Source: an uncultured Faecalibacterium sp. (GTDB lineage: Bacteria > Bacillota > Clostridia > Oscillospirales > Ruminococcaceae). From it: 64,000 nt of DNA. Each line of letters begins with the position of its first letter. The first letter of the stretch is position 1. Positions 35,916 through 44,344 of this stretch are shown here, in pieces. Location of the stretch: assembly GCA_934540955.1 (NCBI GenBank), contig CAKTCY010000001.1, positions 1-64,000 on the forward strand, read 5' to 3'. The position numbers and the translations under genes were made by a program. Below the pieces are notes generated by a model. The model saw nothing but the letters and a program-made list of their open reading frames with translations. It searched no databases and had not been told where the DNA came from.

Positions 35916-36632
35916 GTGCTGGATTGGAGCCCACAGCCGCCCTATACAGCGGAGCAGCTGCTGCAGGTGATCCGCATCCTGCGGGACCCGGAAAACGGCT
36001 GTCCGTGGGATAAGGTGCAGACCCATGCGTCCATCCGCAAAAATTTTCTGGAAGAGACCTGTGAAGCGCTGGAAGCCATTGACGCAGACGATGCCGTTCT
36101 GCTCCGGGAGGAGCTGGGAGACGTGCTGATGCAGGTGGTGTTCCACGCCGCCATAGAGGAAGAGCGGGGACGCTTTACCTTTGAGGATGTGTGCCGCAAC
36201 GTCTGCGAAAAGCTGGTGTTCCGGCACCCCAACATCTTTGCGTCCTCCGCAGCGGAAAACGCCGGTATAAATGGCTGGGATGCGCTCAAAAATAAGGAAA
36301 AGGGGCGCACCACTCTGGCCGACGAGCTGGCCACCGTGCCTGCTACGCTGCCCGCGCTCATGCGGGCGCAGAAGCTGCAAAAGCGTGCCGCCGGGCATGG
36401 CCTTGGGCAGCAGGATGCAGCCGCAGCGCAGCACCGGCTGGAAACCGCCGTGCAGTCCTTTGCCACGGCAGAGGACGCCGCAAGGCAGGAGGCCGCAGGC
36501 CAGCTGCTGTTTGCAGCGGTGAACGCCGCCCGGCTTGCGGGGGTGGATGCAGAGGAAGCATTGACCTTTGCGTCCAAGCGCTTTACACAGCAGTGTCTGG
36601 AACAGGAACAACGCGGTACTCAGGTCGAATGA
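35916..36632 (+). CDS. mazG: Nucleoside triphosphate pyrophosphohydrolase MazG (238 aa)
   Basis: Hydrolyses (d)NTPs to monophosphates, a house-cleaning role. The first MazG domain is strong: LRDPENGCPWDKVQTHASI, then EETCEALEAI and ELGDVLMQVVFHA with the metal-binding EExxE/ExxD pattern, and KLVFRHPNIF. The second domain is weaker. Start choice: AAGGAG abuts the ATG at 35907, so the GTG at 35916, nine bases from the site, is more likely; the difference is three residues. It corresponds to B. subtilis yabN in the yabN-O-P-Q-divIC-yabR order, here with HU inserted. Confidence 0.92.
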   Translation: MLDWSPQPPYTAEQLLQVIRILRDPENGCPWDKVQTHASIRKNFLEETCEALEAIDADDAVLLREELGDVLMQVVFHAAIEEERGRFTFEDVCRNVCEKLVFRHPNIFASSAAENAGINGWDALKNKEKGRTTLADELATVPATLPALMRAQKLQKRAAGHGLGQQDAAAAQHRLETAVQSFATAEDAARQEAAGQLLFAAVNAARLAGVDAEEALTFASKRFTQQCLEQEQRGTQVE

Positions 36633-36687
36633 CCTGCTCCGATAGAACGAGAGAATTTAAGACAAAAATCAGATGGAGGCAAATAAT

Positions 36688-36957
36688 ATGACCAAGACCG
36701 ACTTGATCGCACAGGTTGCGGCAAACACCGAAATGAGCAAGAAGAGCGCCGAGCAGGCTGTCAACGCCGTTTTTGAGGCACTGGGCAAGGCCATGACCGA
36801 GGGCGAAAAGATCAGCATCTCCGGCTTTGGCACCTTTGAGGTGCGCGAGCGCGCCGAGCGTCAGGGCATCAACCCCCGCACCCGCGAGCCCATCACCATC
36901 GCTGCTTCCCGCAGCATCGTGTTCAAGCCCGGCAAGTCCCTGAAGGACACCCTGTAA
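36688..36957 (+). CDS. hup: HU-family DNA-binding protein (89 aa)
   Basis: A small nucleoid protein. Canonical throughout: MTKTDLIAQVAANTEMSKKS, ISISGFGTFEVRERAER and the DNA-arm motif GINPRTREPITIAASRSIVF (PRT with I/Pro-type tip), ending KPGKSLKDTL. A GGAGG site lies eight bases upstream. It is inserted between mazG and the S4 protein and has its own terminator. Confidence 0.97.
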   Translation: MTKTDLIAQVAANTEMSKKSAEQAVNAVFEALGKAMTEGEKISISGFGTFEVRERAERQGINPRTREPITIAASRSIVFKPGKSLKDTL

Positions 36958-36970
36958 TCGGTTCTGTCAC

Positions 36971-37006
36971 GCCGCCGCTGCCTGCACAAGGTGCGGCGGC
37001 TTTTTT
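36971..37006 (+). terminator. Terminator after HU
   Basis: GCCGCCGC (36971-36978) / GCGGCGGC (36993-37000) followed by TTTTTT. Confidence 0.9.
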
Positions 37007-37030
37007 GCTGAAAAGAAAGGAACAGCTCAA

Positions 37031-37276
37031 ATGCGTCTGGATAAATATCTCAAGGTCTCCCGCCTCATCAAGCGCCGCACCGTGGCAAACGAGGTGGCGG
37101 ATGCAGGCCGCATCCTCATCAACGGCAAGGTGGCTAAGGCCAGTCAGGCCGTCAATGCCGGGGACATCATCGAGGTCACCTTCGGCAACCGTCCCATCAA
37201 GGTGCGGGTGCTCTCGGATGAAGAGCCCCGCACAAAAGACGTTGCCCGCGAGATGTACGAGGTGATCGCGGAATAA
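37031..37276 (+). CDS. rqcP: S4-domain RNA-binding protein, RqcP/YabO-like (81 aa)
   Basis: An S4 RNA-binding domain occupies nearly the whole protein (MRLDKYLKVSRLIKRRTVAN, then GRILINGKVAKASQAVNAGD). It matches B. subtilis YabO/RqcP, which binds 50S-peptidyl-tRNA complexes with RqcH in ribosome-associated quality control. The position before yabP supports this over the related Hsp15. Confidence 0.9.
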   Translation: MRLDKYLKVSRLIKRRTVANEVADAGRILINGKVAKASQAVNAGDIIEVTFGNRPIKVRVLSDEEPRTKDVAREMYEVIAE

Positions 37277-37321
37277 CCGCCCTGCCTGCCCGCATACAAT
37301 GCTGGCAGAGGGGGACTGCCT

Positions 37322-37600
37322 ATGGAAAAAGCTGCCGCAAAGCCGCCGCTGCCCCATGACCTGATCTTGGAAAGCCGCAGCAGGCTGACCGTTACCGGGG
37401 TGCAGCGGGTGCTGCATTGCAGCGCCGAAAGCGCCGCGCTGGAGACCGGCAAGGGCATTTTACACCTGTCCGGTGCACAGATCAGTATGCAGACGCTGGA
37501 CTTGGAAGCAGGGGAAGCAAAGCTGACCGGGCGGTTCGATGGGCTGGAGTATACCGCCGCCCGCGCAGTCGGCAGCTTTTGGCACCGGCTGCTGCGCTGA
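37322..37600 (+). CDS. yabP: YabP-family sporulation protein (92 aa)
   Basis: A member of the YabP/YqfC family (HDLILESRSRLTVTGVQRVL, LSGAQISMQTLDLEAGEAKL, FDGLEYTA), needed for spore envelope assembly in B. subtilis. Length is normal. The stop overlaps the yabQ start (TGATG), so the two are coupled. Its retention is notable if the host does not sporulate. Confidence 0.88.
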   Translation: MEKAAAKPPLPHDLILESRSRLTVTGVQRVLHCSAESAALETGKGILHLSGAQISMQTLDLEAGEAKLTGRFDGLEYTAARAVGSFWHRLLR

Positions 37601-38073
37601 TGGTGCAGGTGCTGCTGCCCGTCCGGCTTTTGCAGGAAGCCGCCGCCTGCGCCGTGCTGGGCGCTGCCCTTGGCGCGGTGCGGGCGTTTTTGCCGGTGCG
37701 GGGCAGGGCGGCTTTTGCGCCGGATATGCTGCTTTCCGGTGCGGTGCTGCTGGCGTGCCAGAGCTATGCCGCCGGGTACAGCGCCGCAGGCGTGCTGCGG
37801 TGGTACATGGTGGTGGCGGCCCTTGCCGCTGCCCTTTGCACTGCCGGGGTGCTGGGCATCCCGCTGCGGGCGCTGGGGCGGGAGATAGGCGCTGCTTTGC
37901 GCCTGCCCGGCCGTATTTTGCACCGTTTTGCGCTGCAGCCTGTGCGCCGCCGCCGCGCTGCGGCGAAAGCTGCCCGCAAATTACGCCGGAACGCAGAAAG
38001 AACCGCAAAAAAATCCAAAAAGAACTTGCCAAACCAGCGGGCATTGTTGTATAATTCAAACGTATCAAAGTAA
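37600..38073 (+). CDS. yabQ: YabQ-like spore cortex membrane protein (157 aa)
   Basis: An integral membrane protein with about four hydrophobic segments (residues 3-30, 42-60, 64-95) and a very basic C-terminal tail (RRRRAAAKAARKLRRNAERT). The fold and position between yabP and divIC fit YabQ, required for cortex formation. The start at 37600 is fixed by the TGATG overlap with yabP. Sequence conservation in YabQ is low, so the name leans on synteny. Confidence 0.78.
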   Translation: MVQVLLPVRLLQEAAACAVLGAALGAVRAFLPVRGRAAFAPDMLLSGAVLLACQSYAAGYSAAGVLRWYMVVAALAAALCTAGVLGIPLRALGREIGAALRLPGRILHRFALQPVRRRRAAAKAARKLRRNAERTAKKSKKNLPNQRALLYNSNVSK

Positions 38074-38119
38074 GAGAACAGACGCAGAAGGTCTGCTGTT
38101 CAGACAGGAGCGTAAGGCA

Positions 38120-38425
38120 ATGACGAATACGGGACGCAAAAAGCGCAGAAAGAATGCAGTGGTCACCATGGCGTTCCGCCTGTTTTTCGTGCTGCTTTTG
38201 CTGAGTATGCTGGCGGCTTATATCTCCAATCAGGTCACCATCAGCTCCAAGCGGGCAGAACTGGAAACACTGAACGAACAGGTGGCGCAGCAACAGACGG
38301 AAAATCAGGAGCTGCAGCGCGTACTGAGCGGCGATGCCGACCAGATCACCGAATGGGTCGCACGCGACTCTTACAACTACGCCGCACCCAACGAGCGCAT
38401 CTTTGTGGATGTGACCGGTAACTGA
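38120..38425 (+). CDS. divIC: DivIC/FtsB-family septum formation initiator (101 aa)
   Basis: A bitopic division protein: basic cytoplasmic N-terminus, one membrane helix (about 16-38), then an extracytoplasmic coiled coil (SSKRAELETLNEQVAQQQTE) and a short conserved tail with ARDSYNYAAPNERIFVDV. Expected to work with FtsL/DivIB at the septum. The start at 38120 has AGGAG eight bases upstream. Confidence 0.88.
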   Translation: MTNTGRKKRRKNAVVTMAFRLFFVLLLLSMLAAYISNQVTISSKRAELETLNEQVAQQQTENQELQRVLSGDADQITEWVARDSYNYAAPNERIFVDVTGN

Positions 38426-38470
38426 CCGCGCGGCAGGTCAAGAGTTTTGGAAAACAAGGAGTATTGAGCT

Positions 38471-39022
38471 TTGGCAATTGAGGTAGGGAACGTATTCGAA
38501 GGCCGCGTGACCGGTGTAAAGCCCTTTGGCGCATTTGTTGCGCTGCCGGAGGGGCGTGTCGGCATGGTCCACATTTCCGAGGTATCCAACGAGTTCGTGC
38601 AGGATATCAACACCGTGCTGCACGATGGCGATGAAGTAAAGGTGCAGGTCATCAACATTGCACCGGACGGCAAGATTGCGCTGTCCATCAAGCGGCTGCT
38701 GCCTCCGGCTCCGCGTCAGCCCCGGGAAGGCCGCGGCCCCGCAGGCCCCCGTCCGGGCGGCTTCCGCGGCGGGCAGGAGGGCGGACGCTCCGGCGGTCGC
38801 GGCGCAGGCCGTGCCCCCCGTGAGGGCGGCAGAGGCCCTGCCCGGGAGGCTGCACCCCGCGTGTGGCAGCCCAAGGCACCCACCCGCTCCGACAACCTGA
38901 GCTTTGAGGACATGATGAGCCGCTTCAAGAGCCAGAGCGAGGAAAAGATGGCGGACCTCGATCACGAGACCAACAACCGCCGGGGCGGCGGCTATGCGCC
39001 CCGCAGCCGCCGTGGCCGCTAA
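38471..39022 (+). CDS. yabR: S1 RNA-binding protein, YabR-like, with RG-rich tail (183 aa)
   Basis: An S1 domain at residues 1-75 (EVGNVFEGRVTGVKPFGAFV, LPEGRVGMVHISEVS, GKIALSIKRL) is followed by an arginine/glycine/proline-rich low-complexity tail (about 80-135) and a C-terminal motif LSFEDMMSRFKSQSEEKMAD. The start is a TTG, supported by AAGGAG ten bases upstream and alignment with YabR; no ATG is available nearby. The order divIC-yabR is conserved in Bacillota. The RG-rich tail probably adds non-specific RNA binding. Confidence 0.9.
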   Translation: MAIEVGNVFEGRVTGVKPFGAFVALPEGRVGMVHISEVSNEFVQDINTVLHDGDEVKVQVINIAPDGKIALSIKRLLPPAPRQPREGRGPAGPRPGGFRGGQEGGRSGGRGAGRAPREGGRGPAREAAPRVWQPKAPTRSDNLSFEDMMSRFKSQSEEKMADLDHETNNRRGGGYAPRSRRGR

Positions 39023-39116
39023 GCCATTGCATCAGCTGGGATCACAAGGAACACAGGCAGGCCTATCCCCGGTCGGACAGGTCTGTTTTTTCGGTACAGA
39101 ACAGAAAGGAACTACC

Positions 39117-40313
39117 ATGCCCGCAAAATTTGAACTGATCGCTCCCTGCTTTTTCGGGTGCGAATCCACCGCTAAATTTGAGCTGACCCGCATCGGCGCA
39201 GAGAACATCCGGGTGGAGGATGGCCGTCTGAGCTTCTGCGGCGGGGCAGAGATGATCGCCGCCGCAAACCTCAACCTGCGCACCGTGGAGCGCGTGATGC
39301 TGCTGCTGGCACGCTACAAGGCCACCACCTTCGACGAGCTGTTCGACGGCGTGTATTCCATCCCGTGGGAGGAGTTTCTACCTGTGGACGCCGCCTTCCC
39401 GGTCACCGGTTCTTCTCTGAACAGCCAGCTGACCAGCATCCCCGCCTGCCAGAGCGTCATCAAAAAGGCAGTGGTCAAGCGCCTGATGAAGGGTCACCGC
39501 ACCACCGTGCTGCCCGAGAGCGGCGTGGAGTACAAGGTGCGCTTTATGCTGCGCAAAAATGTGTGCGAGATCATGCTGGACACCACCGGCGAAGGTCTGC
39601 ACAAGCGCGGCTACCGCCGCAATGCCATGGAAGCCCCCCTGCGCGAGACGCTGGCGGCTACCATCGCCGACCTTGGCCGTGTGCGCCGCGACAGCTTGGT
39701 GGAGGATCCCTTCTGCGGCAGCGGCACGCTGCTGATCGAGGCCGCACAGAAGGCTATGAACATCGCCCCGGGTCTGAAGCGCCGCTTTGCCGCCGAGCGC
39801 TACAGCTTTGTGCCCGCCGCCCTGTGGGCAGAGCAGCGCCAGAAGGCACTGGCAGAGTCCAAGCTGGACGTGGGCTTTGAGGCCTTCGGCTACGATATCG
39901 ACCCCGCCGCCGTGGCACAGGCCAACGCCAACGCCAAGCTGGCCGGTGTGGAGAACCGCTGCCACTTTGAGGTGGCGGATGTTGCCACCTTTGCCGCAAA
40001 GCCGGAGGCCATCGTGCTGACGAACCCTCCGTACGGCGAGCGTCTGGGCACCATTGAGGGCGCTGCCAAGCTGGCCCGCACACTGGGACAGCAGATGGAA
40101 GCCAGCCCCTGTGCCGGTCTGTACGCCATTACCGCCGATATGGACTTTGAACTGCACTACGGCAAGCGCGCCAACAAGCGCCGCAAGATGTACAACGGCA
40201 TGATCCCCTGCCAGCTGTATATGTACTATAATGCCCCCAAGACCGAGAAGGTGGCAAAGCCCATGCCCAAATCCGGCTTTGACGGCAAACGCACCCATTT
40301 TGAAAAGAAGTAA
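39117..40313 (+). CDS. THUMP-domain class I RNA methyltransferase, RlmL/YpsC-like (398 aa)
   Basis: Expected to methylate guanosine N2 in 23S rRNA. An N-terminal ferredoxin-like/THUMP region (FELIAPCFFGCESTAKFELT) leads to the methyltransferase domain, with DPFCGSGTLLIEAAQKAMNI, GYDIDPAAVAQANANAKLAG and catalytic NPPYGERLG. The length matches the YpsC branch, which lacks the second RlmK half. The start at 39117 follows GAAAGGA; the frame is open further upstream into yabR but without support. Confidence 0.9.
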   Translation: MPAKFELIAPCFFGCESTAKFELTRIGAENIRVEDGRLSFCGGAEMIAAANLNLRTVERVMLLLARYKATTFDELFDGVYSIPWEEFLPVDAAFPVTGSSLNSQLTSIPACQSVIKKAVVKRLMKGHRTTVLPESGVEYKVRFMLRKNVCEIMLDTTGEGLHKRGYRRNAMEAPLRETLAATIADLGRVRRDSLVEDPFCGSGTLLIEAAQKAMNIAPGLKRRFAAERYSFVPAALWAEQRQKALAESKLDVGFEAFGYDIDPAAVAQANANAKLAGVENRCHFEVADVATFAAKPEAIVLTNPPYGERLGTIEGAAKLARTLGQQMEASPCAGLYAITADMDFELHYGKRANKRRKMYNGMIPCQLYMYYNAPKTEKVAKPMPKSGFDGKRTHFEKK

Positions 40314-40383
40314 GGGCATTTAAGCCCCGCTCCCGGCAGACATTACATGGAAAAGTGTGTCTTTTGCCGGGAAAATCCGGCAC

Positions 40384-40436
40384 AAACACCCGCAGCCAGT
40401 CTTTTGCACAAAAGAGACGGTCTGCGGGTGTTTTTA
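40384..40436 (+). terminator. Terminator after the RNA methyltransferase
   Basis: A 12-bp stem AAACACCCGCAG / CTGCGGGTGTTT with an inner TCTTTT/AAAGAGA pairing, followed by TTT. Confidence 0.85.
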
Positions 40437-40502
40437 ATGGGGGATAACGATTTCACAAAATTCGGCATAATGACAAATTACGGCAGTTTTTGCATCCGGT
40501 GG

Positions 40503-40531
40503 TTGCGCTGGCGCATAAAAAGGATTATACT
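40503..40531 (+). promoter_or_regulatory. Promoter of the DUF5685-like gene
   Basis: TTGCGC (40503-40508), 17-base spacer, TATACT (40526-40531). Confidence 0.6.
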
Positions 40532-40583
40532 AGCCTTATTGACCGCAGGATGCAATGCTGTACAGAAAGGATGGCTGGCTCTT

Positions 40584-41453
40584 ATGAAGGGACGGATGCG
40601 GCCCTATCTGCCGGAACTGACGATCCGGGATTACAACACCTATATGCGTTATCTCCGCGGGGTGCGGCGGCAGATGTATAAGTCTTACGGCTTCTACGCC
40701 TGCCATCTGCTGCGCACCAACGGGGTGCTGTTTGCCATCCTGTCCGACAGTCTGGCGGGGCGTATGCCCACCTGCAAGCGGCAGCGGGTGCCCGGCACGC
40801 CGTTCCGGCGCAGCATGATGTGCCAGACGCTGGGCATCCGGCAGGCGGCGCAGACGGAGATCCTGATGGGCTGGCATAACCTGCAGGATCGCAAGTACAG
40901 TGAGCTGCGCCCGGCAAAGCGCGTGCGCCGCGCAGTGGACAGGCTGCTGCTGCGCCGCGCCTACGACAAGGCACGGCAGGAGAACCCGGCACTGGAGCGG
41001 CTGTTTGCGCAGGAGCGGGAGCAGGCGGTGGTGCAGATGAACCTGAGCGCCAAAAACTACGCCCTTGCCGCCGAGCCTATGAGCAATGTCTACGGCGCTT
41101 TGTACTCCACGCTGGCTACGGACGACAACAATCAGCGCAAGAGTATGCGGTATATCGGCAGCTGCATCGGCCGCATTTTCTATCTGCTGGATAAGGCCGA
41201 GCGCTTTGAGACCGACCGCCGCAAAGGCCAGTACAACGTGTTTGTGGTCAACGAACTCAACGGACAGGCTGCCGCAATGGAGAACGCCCGGCGGCAGGCG
41301 CTGGCAGCGGTCAACGACCTGATGCGGGCGTACAAGATGTTGGATCTCAAGCTGAACGACACCCTGCTGAACAATATCATGATCCTGGGCCTGCAGCACG
41401 CGGTCTACCCGCTGGAGCAGGATGCTGACACCGAAAAATGGGAGATCCCATGA
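40584..41453 (+). CDS. DUF5685-like protein (289 aa)
   Basis: The function is unknown. The N-terminus (MRPYLPELTIRDYNTYMRYL) and the C-terminal stretch GSCIGRIFYLLDKAERFETD, RRKGQYNVF match the DUF5685 pattern. In that family the N-terminus normally carries a YCGLCR cysteine cluster; here the same place reads YLRGVRRQM and the cysteines are absent, so any metal site is lost. No membrane helices. It overlaps the next gene by four bases (ATGA), so they are coupled. The ATG has only a loosely spaced AAAGG upstream. Confidence 0.65.
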   Translation: MKGRMRPYLPELTIRDYNTYMRYLRGVRRQMYKSYGFYACHLLRTNGVLFAILSDSLAGRMPTCKRQRVPGTPFRRSMMCQTLGIRQAAQTEILMGWHNLQDRKYSELRPAKRVRRAVDRLLLRRAYDKARQENPALERLFAQEREQAVVQMNLSAKNYALAAEPMSNVYGALYSTLATDDNNQRKSMRYIGSCIGRIFYLLDKAERFETDRRKGQYNVFVVNELNGQAAAMENARRQALAAVNDLMRAYKMLDLKLNDTLLNNIMILGLQHAVYPLEQDADTEKWEIP

Positions 41454-42007
41454 AGAAACGAAAAAGCAAAAGCTGGTCCATGGCCTACTGCGGCATGGCG
41501 GCGGCACTGTGCGTGGCACTGATGCTGCTGGGTACCATCATCCCCATTGCCATGTTCATTGCACCGGCGGTGGCCAGCTTTCTCATTGCAACGGTGTGCA
41601 TGGAGTGCGGCATCACCATGGCATGGACGGCGTACGCCGCCGTCAGTCTGCTGGGGCTGCTCTTTGTGCCGGATAAGGAGATCGCCCTGATTTTCACGGT
41701 GCTGCTGGGCTATTACCCGCTGGTAAAGCCCCGGTTCGACCGCATCCGTCCCCGGGCGCTGCAGCTGCTGTGTAAGCTGCTGCTGTGCAACGCGGCGGTG
41801 CTGGCCATGTACGGCCTGCTGCTGGTGCTGGTACCGGCGGGCAGCATTTCGCAGGAGCTGCGCACCACCGCGCTGGCAATGACCCTGCTCACACTGGGCA
41901 TGGGCAACGTGGCGTTTGCTCTTTACGACCGCGCACTGTGCAATATGCTGCTGCTGTACAAGCTGAAGTGGAAGCCCAAGCTGCATAAAATGCTGGGGAT
42001 GCATTGA
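41450..42007 (+). CDS. Multi-pass membrane protein of unknown function (185 aa)
   Basis: Four to five hydrophobic helices (from GMAAALCVALMLLGTIIPIA to LAMTLLTLGMGNVAFALYD) and a basic C-terminus (KLKWKPKLHKMLGMH). The layout recalls small-molecule transporter S components, but no family motif is clear. It is translationally coupled to the DUF5685-like gene and lies just before the glmS ribozyme. The start at 41450 has GGGAG; an ATG 12 bases earlier is possible. Confidence 0.7.
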   Translation: MKKRKSKSWSMAYCGMAAALCVALMLLGTIIPIAMFIAPAVASFLIATVCMECGITMAWTAYAAVSLLGLLFVPDKEIALIFTVLLGYYPLVKPRFDRIRPRALQLLCKLLLCNAAVLAMYGLLLVLVPAGSISQELRTTALAMTLLTLGMGNVAFALYDRALCNMLLLYKLKWKPKLHKMLGMH

Positions 42008-42044
42008 GGCCCCCAAAAAACCATTGAAAGAAGGAATGTGTACC

Positions 42045-42203
42045 ACAAGCTGACGCAAAGCGCCGGGCCACACGGGTGACAGCCGTGAGGGTGACGAGGA
42101 GAGGAATCATCGAAAGATTCGGCGGATGTTTCTCCGGCTGAGGGCTATACCAGCCGCAGAACAGGGCAAAAACCGGCAGCAATACCGGAACAGAACCCTG
42201 CAA
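42045..42203 (+). ncRNA. glmS ribozyme: glmS ribozyme-riboswitch
   Basis: The conserved core is directly visible: AGCGCC with the predicted cleavage between A42059 and G42060, then GGGTGACGAGG, TCGAAAGATTCGGCGGATG, and the downstream P3/P4 stems (GGCTGAGGGCTATACCAGCC and the ACAGGGC...CCCTG pair). Order and spacing match the glmS catalytic RNA. Glucosamine-6-phosphate acts as coenzyme for self-cleavage, after which the mRNA is degraded, giving feedback on GlmS. It sits about 95 bases before the glmS ATG. The 5' and 3' limits are approximate. Confidence 0.95.
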
Positions 42204-42296
42204 AGAAAGCCATACAAGAACATAGACTTTGATAGAGGAAACTGACTGTGCAGCAGCGCATTTCGGCGCGCCGCAGTCGGTCTGGAGGTATTTTGT

Positions 42297-44117
42297 ATGT
42301 GTGGCATTGTAGGTTATGTTGGTATGCGCAGCGCCCAGCAGGTGCTGCTGGACGGCTTGGAGAAGCTGGAGTACCGCGGGTACGATTCTGCCGGTGTGGC
42401 GCTCACCCAGCGGGACGGTATCCGCGTGGTCAAAAGCAAGGGGCGGCTTTCCACCCTGCGCAGCAAGCTGGAGGAGCTGGCGCTGCCACAGAGCGGCTGC
42501 GGCATCGGTCATACCCGCTGGGCGACCCACGGCGAGCCCAGCGACGTGAACAGCCACCCGCACTCCACGCCCCGGGTCAGCATCGTGCACAACGGTATTA
42601 TTGAGAACTACGGCGCTTTGAAGGAGCGTCTGATCGCTAAGGGCTACACCTTTACCAGCGAGACCGATACCGAGGTGCTGGTAAAGCTCATCGACAGCTG
42701 CTATCAGGGTGAGCCGCTGCAGGCCTTGCAGGCTGCGCTTGCCAAGGTACGGGGCAGCTACGCGCTGGCGGTGCTGTTCAAGGACTACCCGGACACCATC
42801 TTTGCGGTCAAGCGGGAAAGCCCGCTCATCGTGGGCTGGGGCGAGGGCGAAAACTTTGTGGCCTCGGATATCCCGGCGCTGCTCAAGTACACCCGCAGCT
42901 ACAGCGTGCTGGAGGAAGGGGACATGGCCGTGTGCACGGCACAGGGCATCCGCTTCTATAACGAGTTCGGCGAGGCGGTGGAGCGCGAAAAGCTGACCGC
43001 AGACTGGGATATGGAGGCCGCCGAAAAGGGCGGCTACCCCCACTTTATGCTCAAGGAAATCAACGAGCAGCCCGCCGCCATCACGGCAACGGTCAGCCCC
43101 CGGGTGGAGAACGGACTGCCGGAGCTGCGCATCCCGGAGCTGACGGACGAAAAGCTGCGCAGCATCGGCACAGTGCATCTGGTGGGCTGCGGCACGGCCA
43201 TGCACGCCGGTATGGTGGGCAAGACCGCCATCGAGGCGCTGGCGCGGGTGCCCGCACAGGTGGATATCGCCAGCGAGTTCCGCTACCGCGACCCCATCCT
43301 GAAGCCGGAGGATTTGGTCATCATCATCAGCCAGTCCGGCGAGACCAGCGATACGCTGGCCGCCCTCAAGCTGGCGAAGAGCCGGGGCGTGCCGGTGCTG
43401 GCCATTGTGAATGTGGTGGGCAGCAGCATCGCCCGGGCGGCGGATTACGTCATGTACACCTACGCCGGGCCGGAGATCGCGGTGGCGTCCACCAAGGCCT
43501 ATATGGTGCAGCTGTGCGTGCTGTACCTGTTTGCCCTGCGTCTGGCCTACGCGCGCGGGCAGCTGACCGAGGAAAAGACAAAGTACTACACCGCTCAGCT
43601 GCTGCACGCATCTGAGGTCATCAAGCCGCGCCTTGCGGACTGCGAGCAGATCAAGTACCTTGCCAGCCGCTATGTGAACACCCAGAGCTGCTTTTTCATC
43701 GGACGCGGGTTCGATTACGCCCTCTCGCTGGAGGGCAGCCTGAAGCTGAAGGAGATCAGCTATGTGCACTCGGATGCCTACGCGGCAGGCGAGCTGAAGC
43801 ACGGCACCATCAGCCTGATCACGGACGGCGTGCCGGTGATCGCGCTGGCCACCCAGAAGAACGTCTACGAAAAGACTATCTCCAACGCCAAGGAGACCCG
43901 CAGCCGCGGCGCGCGGGTGCTGCTGTTCACCACCAAGGACGCGGAGGTGCCGGAGGGCGTTGCCACCGAGGTCATCCGCTTGGACGAGTACGATGACATC
44001 CTGATGCCGCTGCAGCTCATCGTACCCTTGCAGCTGTTCGCCTATTACATGGCGGTGCTGCGCGGCTGTGACGTGGATAAGCCCCGCAACCTTGCCAAGA
44101 GCGTAACGGTGGAGTAA
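42297..44117 (+). CDS. glmS: Glutamine-fructose-6-phosphate aminotransferase GlmS (606 aa)
   Basis: Makes glucosamine-6-phosphate from fructose-6-P and glutamine, the entry to peptidoglycan amino sugars. The N-terminal glutaminase domain starts MCGIVGYVGMR (Cys2 nucleophile after Met removal) with GIGHTRWATHG. The two SIS isomerase domains show CGTAMHAGMVGK, ISQSGETSDTLAAL and GRGFDYALSLEGSLKLKEIS, ending with the active-site DKPRNLAKSVTVE. Full length. GGAGG lies nine bases upstream. Controlled by the ribozyme in its leader. Confidence 0.98.
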   Translation: MCGIVGYVGMRSAQQVLLDGLEKLEYRGYDSAGVALTQRDGIRVVKSKGRLSTLRSKLEELALPQSGCGIGHTRWATHGEPSDVNSHPHSTPRVSIVHNGIIENYGALKERLIAKGYTFTSETDTEVLVKLIDSCYQGEPLQALQAALAKVRGSYALAVLFKDYPDTIFAVKRESPLIVGWGEGENFVASDIPALLKYTRSYSVLEEGDMAVCTAQGIRFYNEFGEAVEREKLTADWDMEAAEKGGYPHFMLKEINEQPAAITATVSPRVENGLPELRIPELTDEKLRSIGTVHLVGCGTAMHAGMVGKTAIEALARVPAQVDIASEFRYRDPILKPEDLVIIISQSGETSDTLAALKLAKSRGVPVLAIVNVVGSSIARAADYVMYTYAGPEIAVASTKAYMVQLCVLYLFALRLAYARGQLTEEKTKYYTAQLLHASEVIKPRLADCEQIKYLASRYVNTQSCFFIGRGFDYALSLEGSLKLKEISYVHSDAYAAGELKHGTISLITDGVPVIALATQKNVYEKTISNAKETRSRGARVLLFTTKDAEVPEGVATEVIRLDEYDDILMPLQLIVPLQLFAYYMAVLRGCDVDKPRNLAKSVTVE

Positions 44118-44189
44118 CAGGGGAGAATGAGATTTAGAAGGGGCTCCGCTGCGCTCTGACCATATTCAGAGGAAAGATGATTTTTACTG

Positions 44190-44230
44190 TGGTTCAGAAA
44201 CGCCTGCGGGCGCTTCTGAACCATTTTTTT
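44190..44230 (+). terminator. glmS terminator
   Basis: A long stem (TGGTTCAGAA...TTCTGAACCA with inner GCC/GGC pairs, 44190-44223) followed by seven T residues. Confidence 0.92.
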
Positions 44231-44281
44231 CACAAGAAAAGATGCTCTTTAGAGGATTGCTTTTCACAGGCAAACACAAAA

Positions 44282-44318
44282 CCGCCCGCTGCACGAAATG
44301 CTGTGCAGCGGGCGGCTT
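44282..44318 (-). terminator. Terminator of the export/surface-protein operon
   Basis: CCGCCCGCTGCAC (44282-44294) / GTGCAGCGGGCGG (44303-44315). On the minus strand it is followed by TTTTGTG, right behind the Ig-like protein gene. Confidence 0.85.
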
Positions 44319-44344
44319 GTTATATGCGGGAAGAGCAGGGGCGC

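Noticed and set aside
38700-38880. Arginine/glycine-rich repeat as a possible frameshift artefact
   Set aside because: The frame stays open to a conserved C-terminal segment, and RG-rich tails are common in S1-domain proteins.
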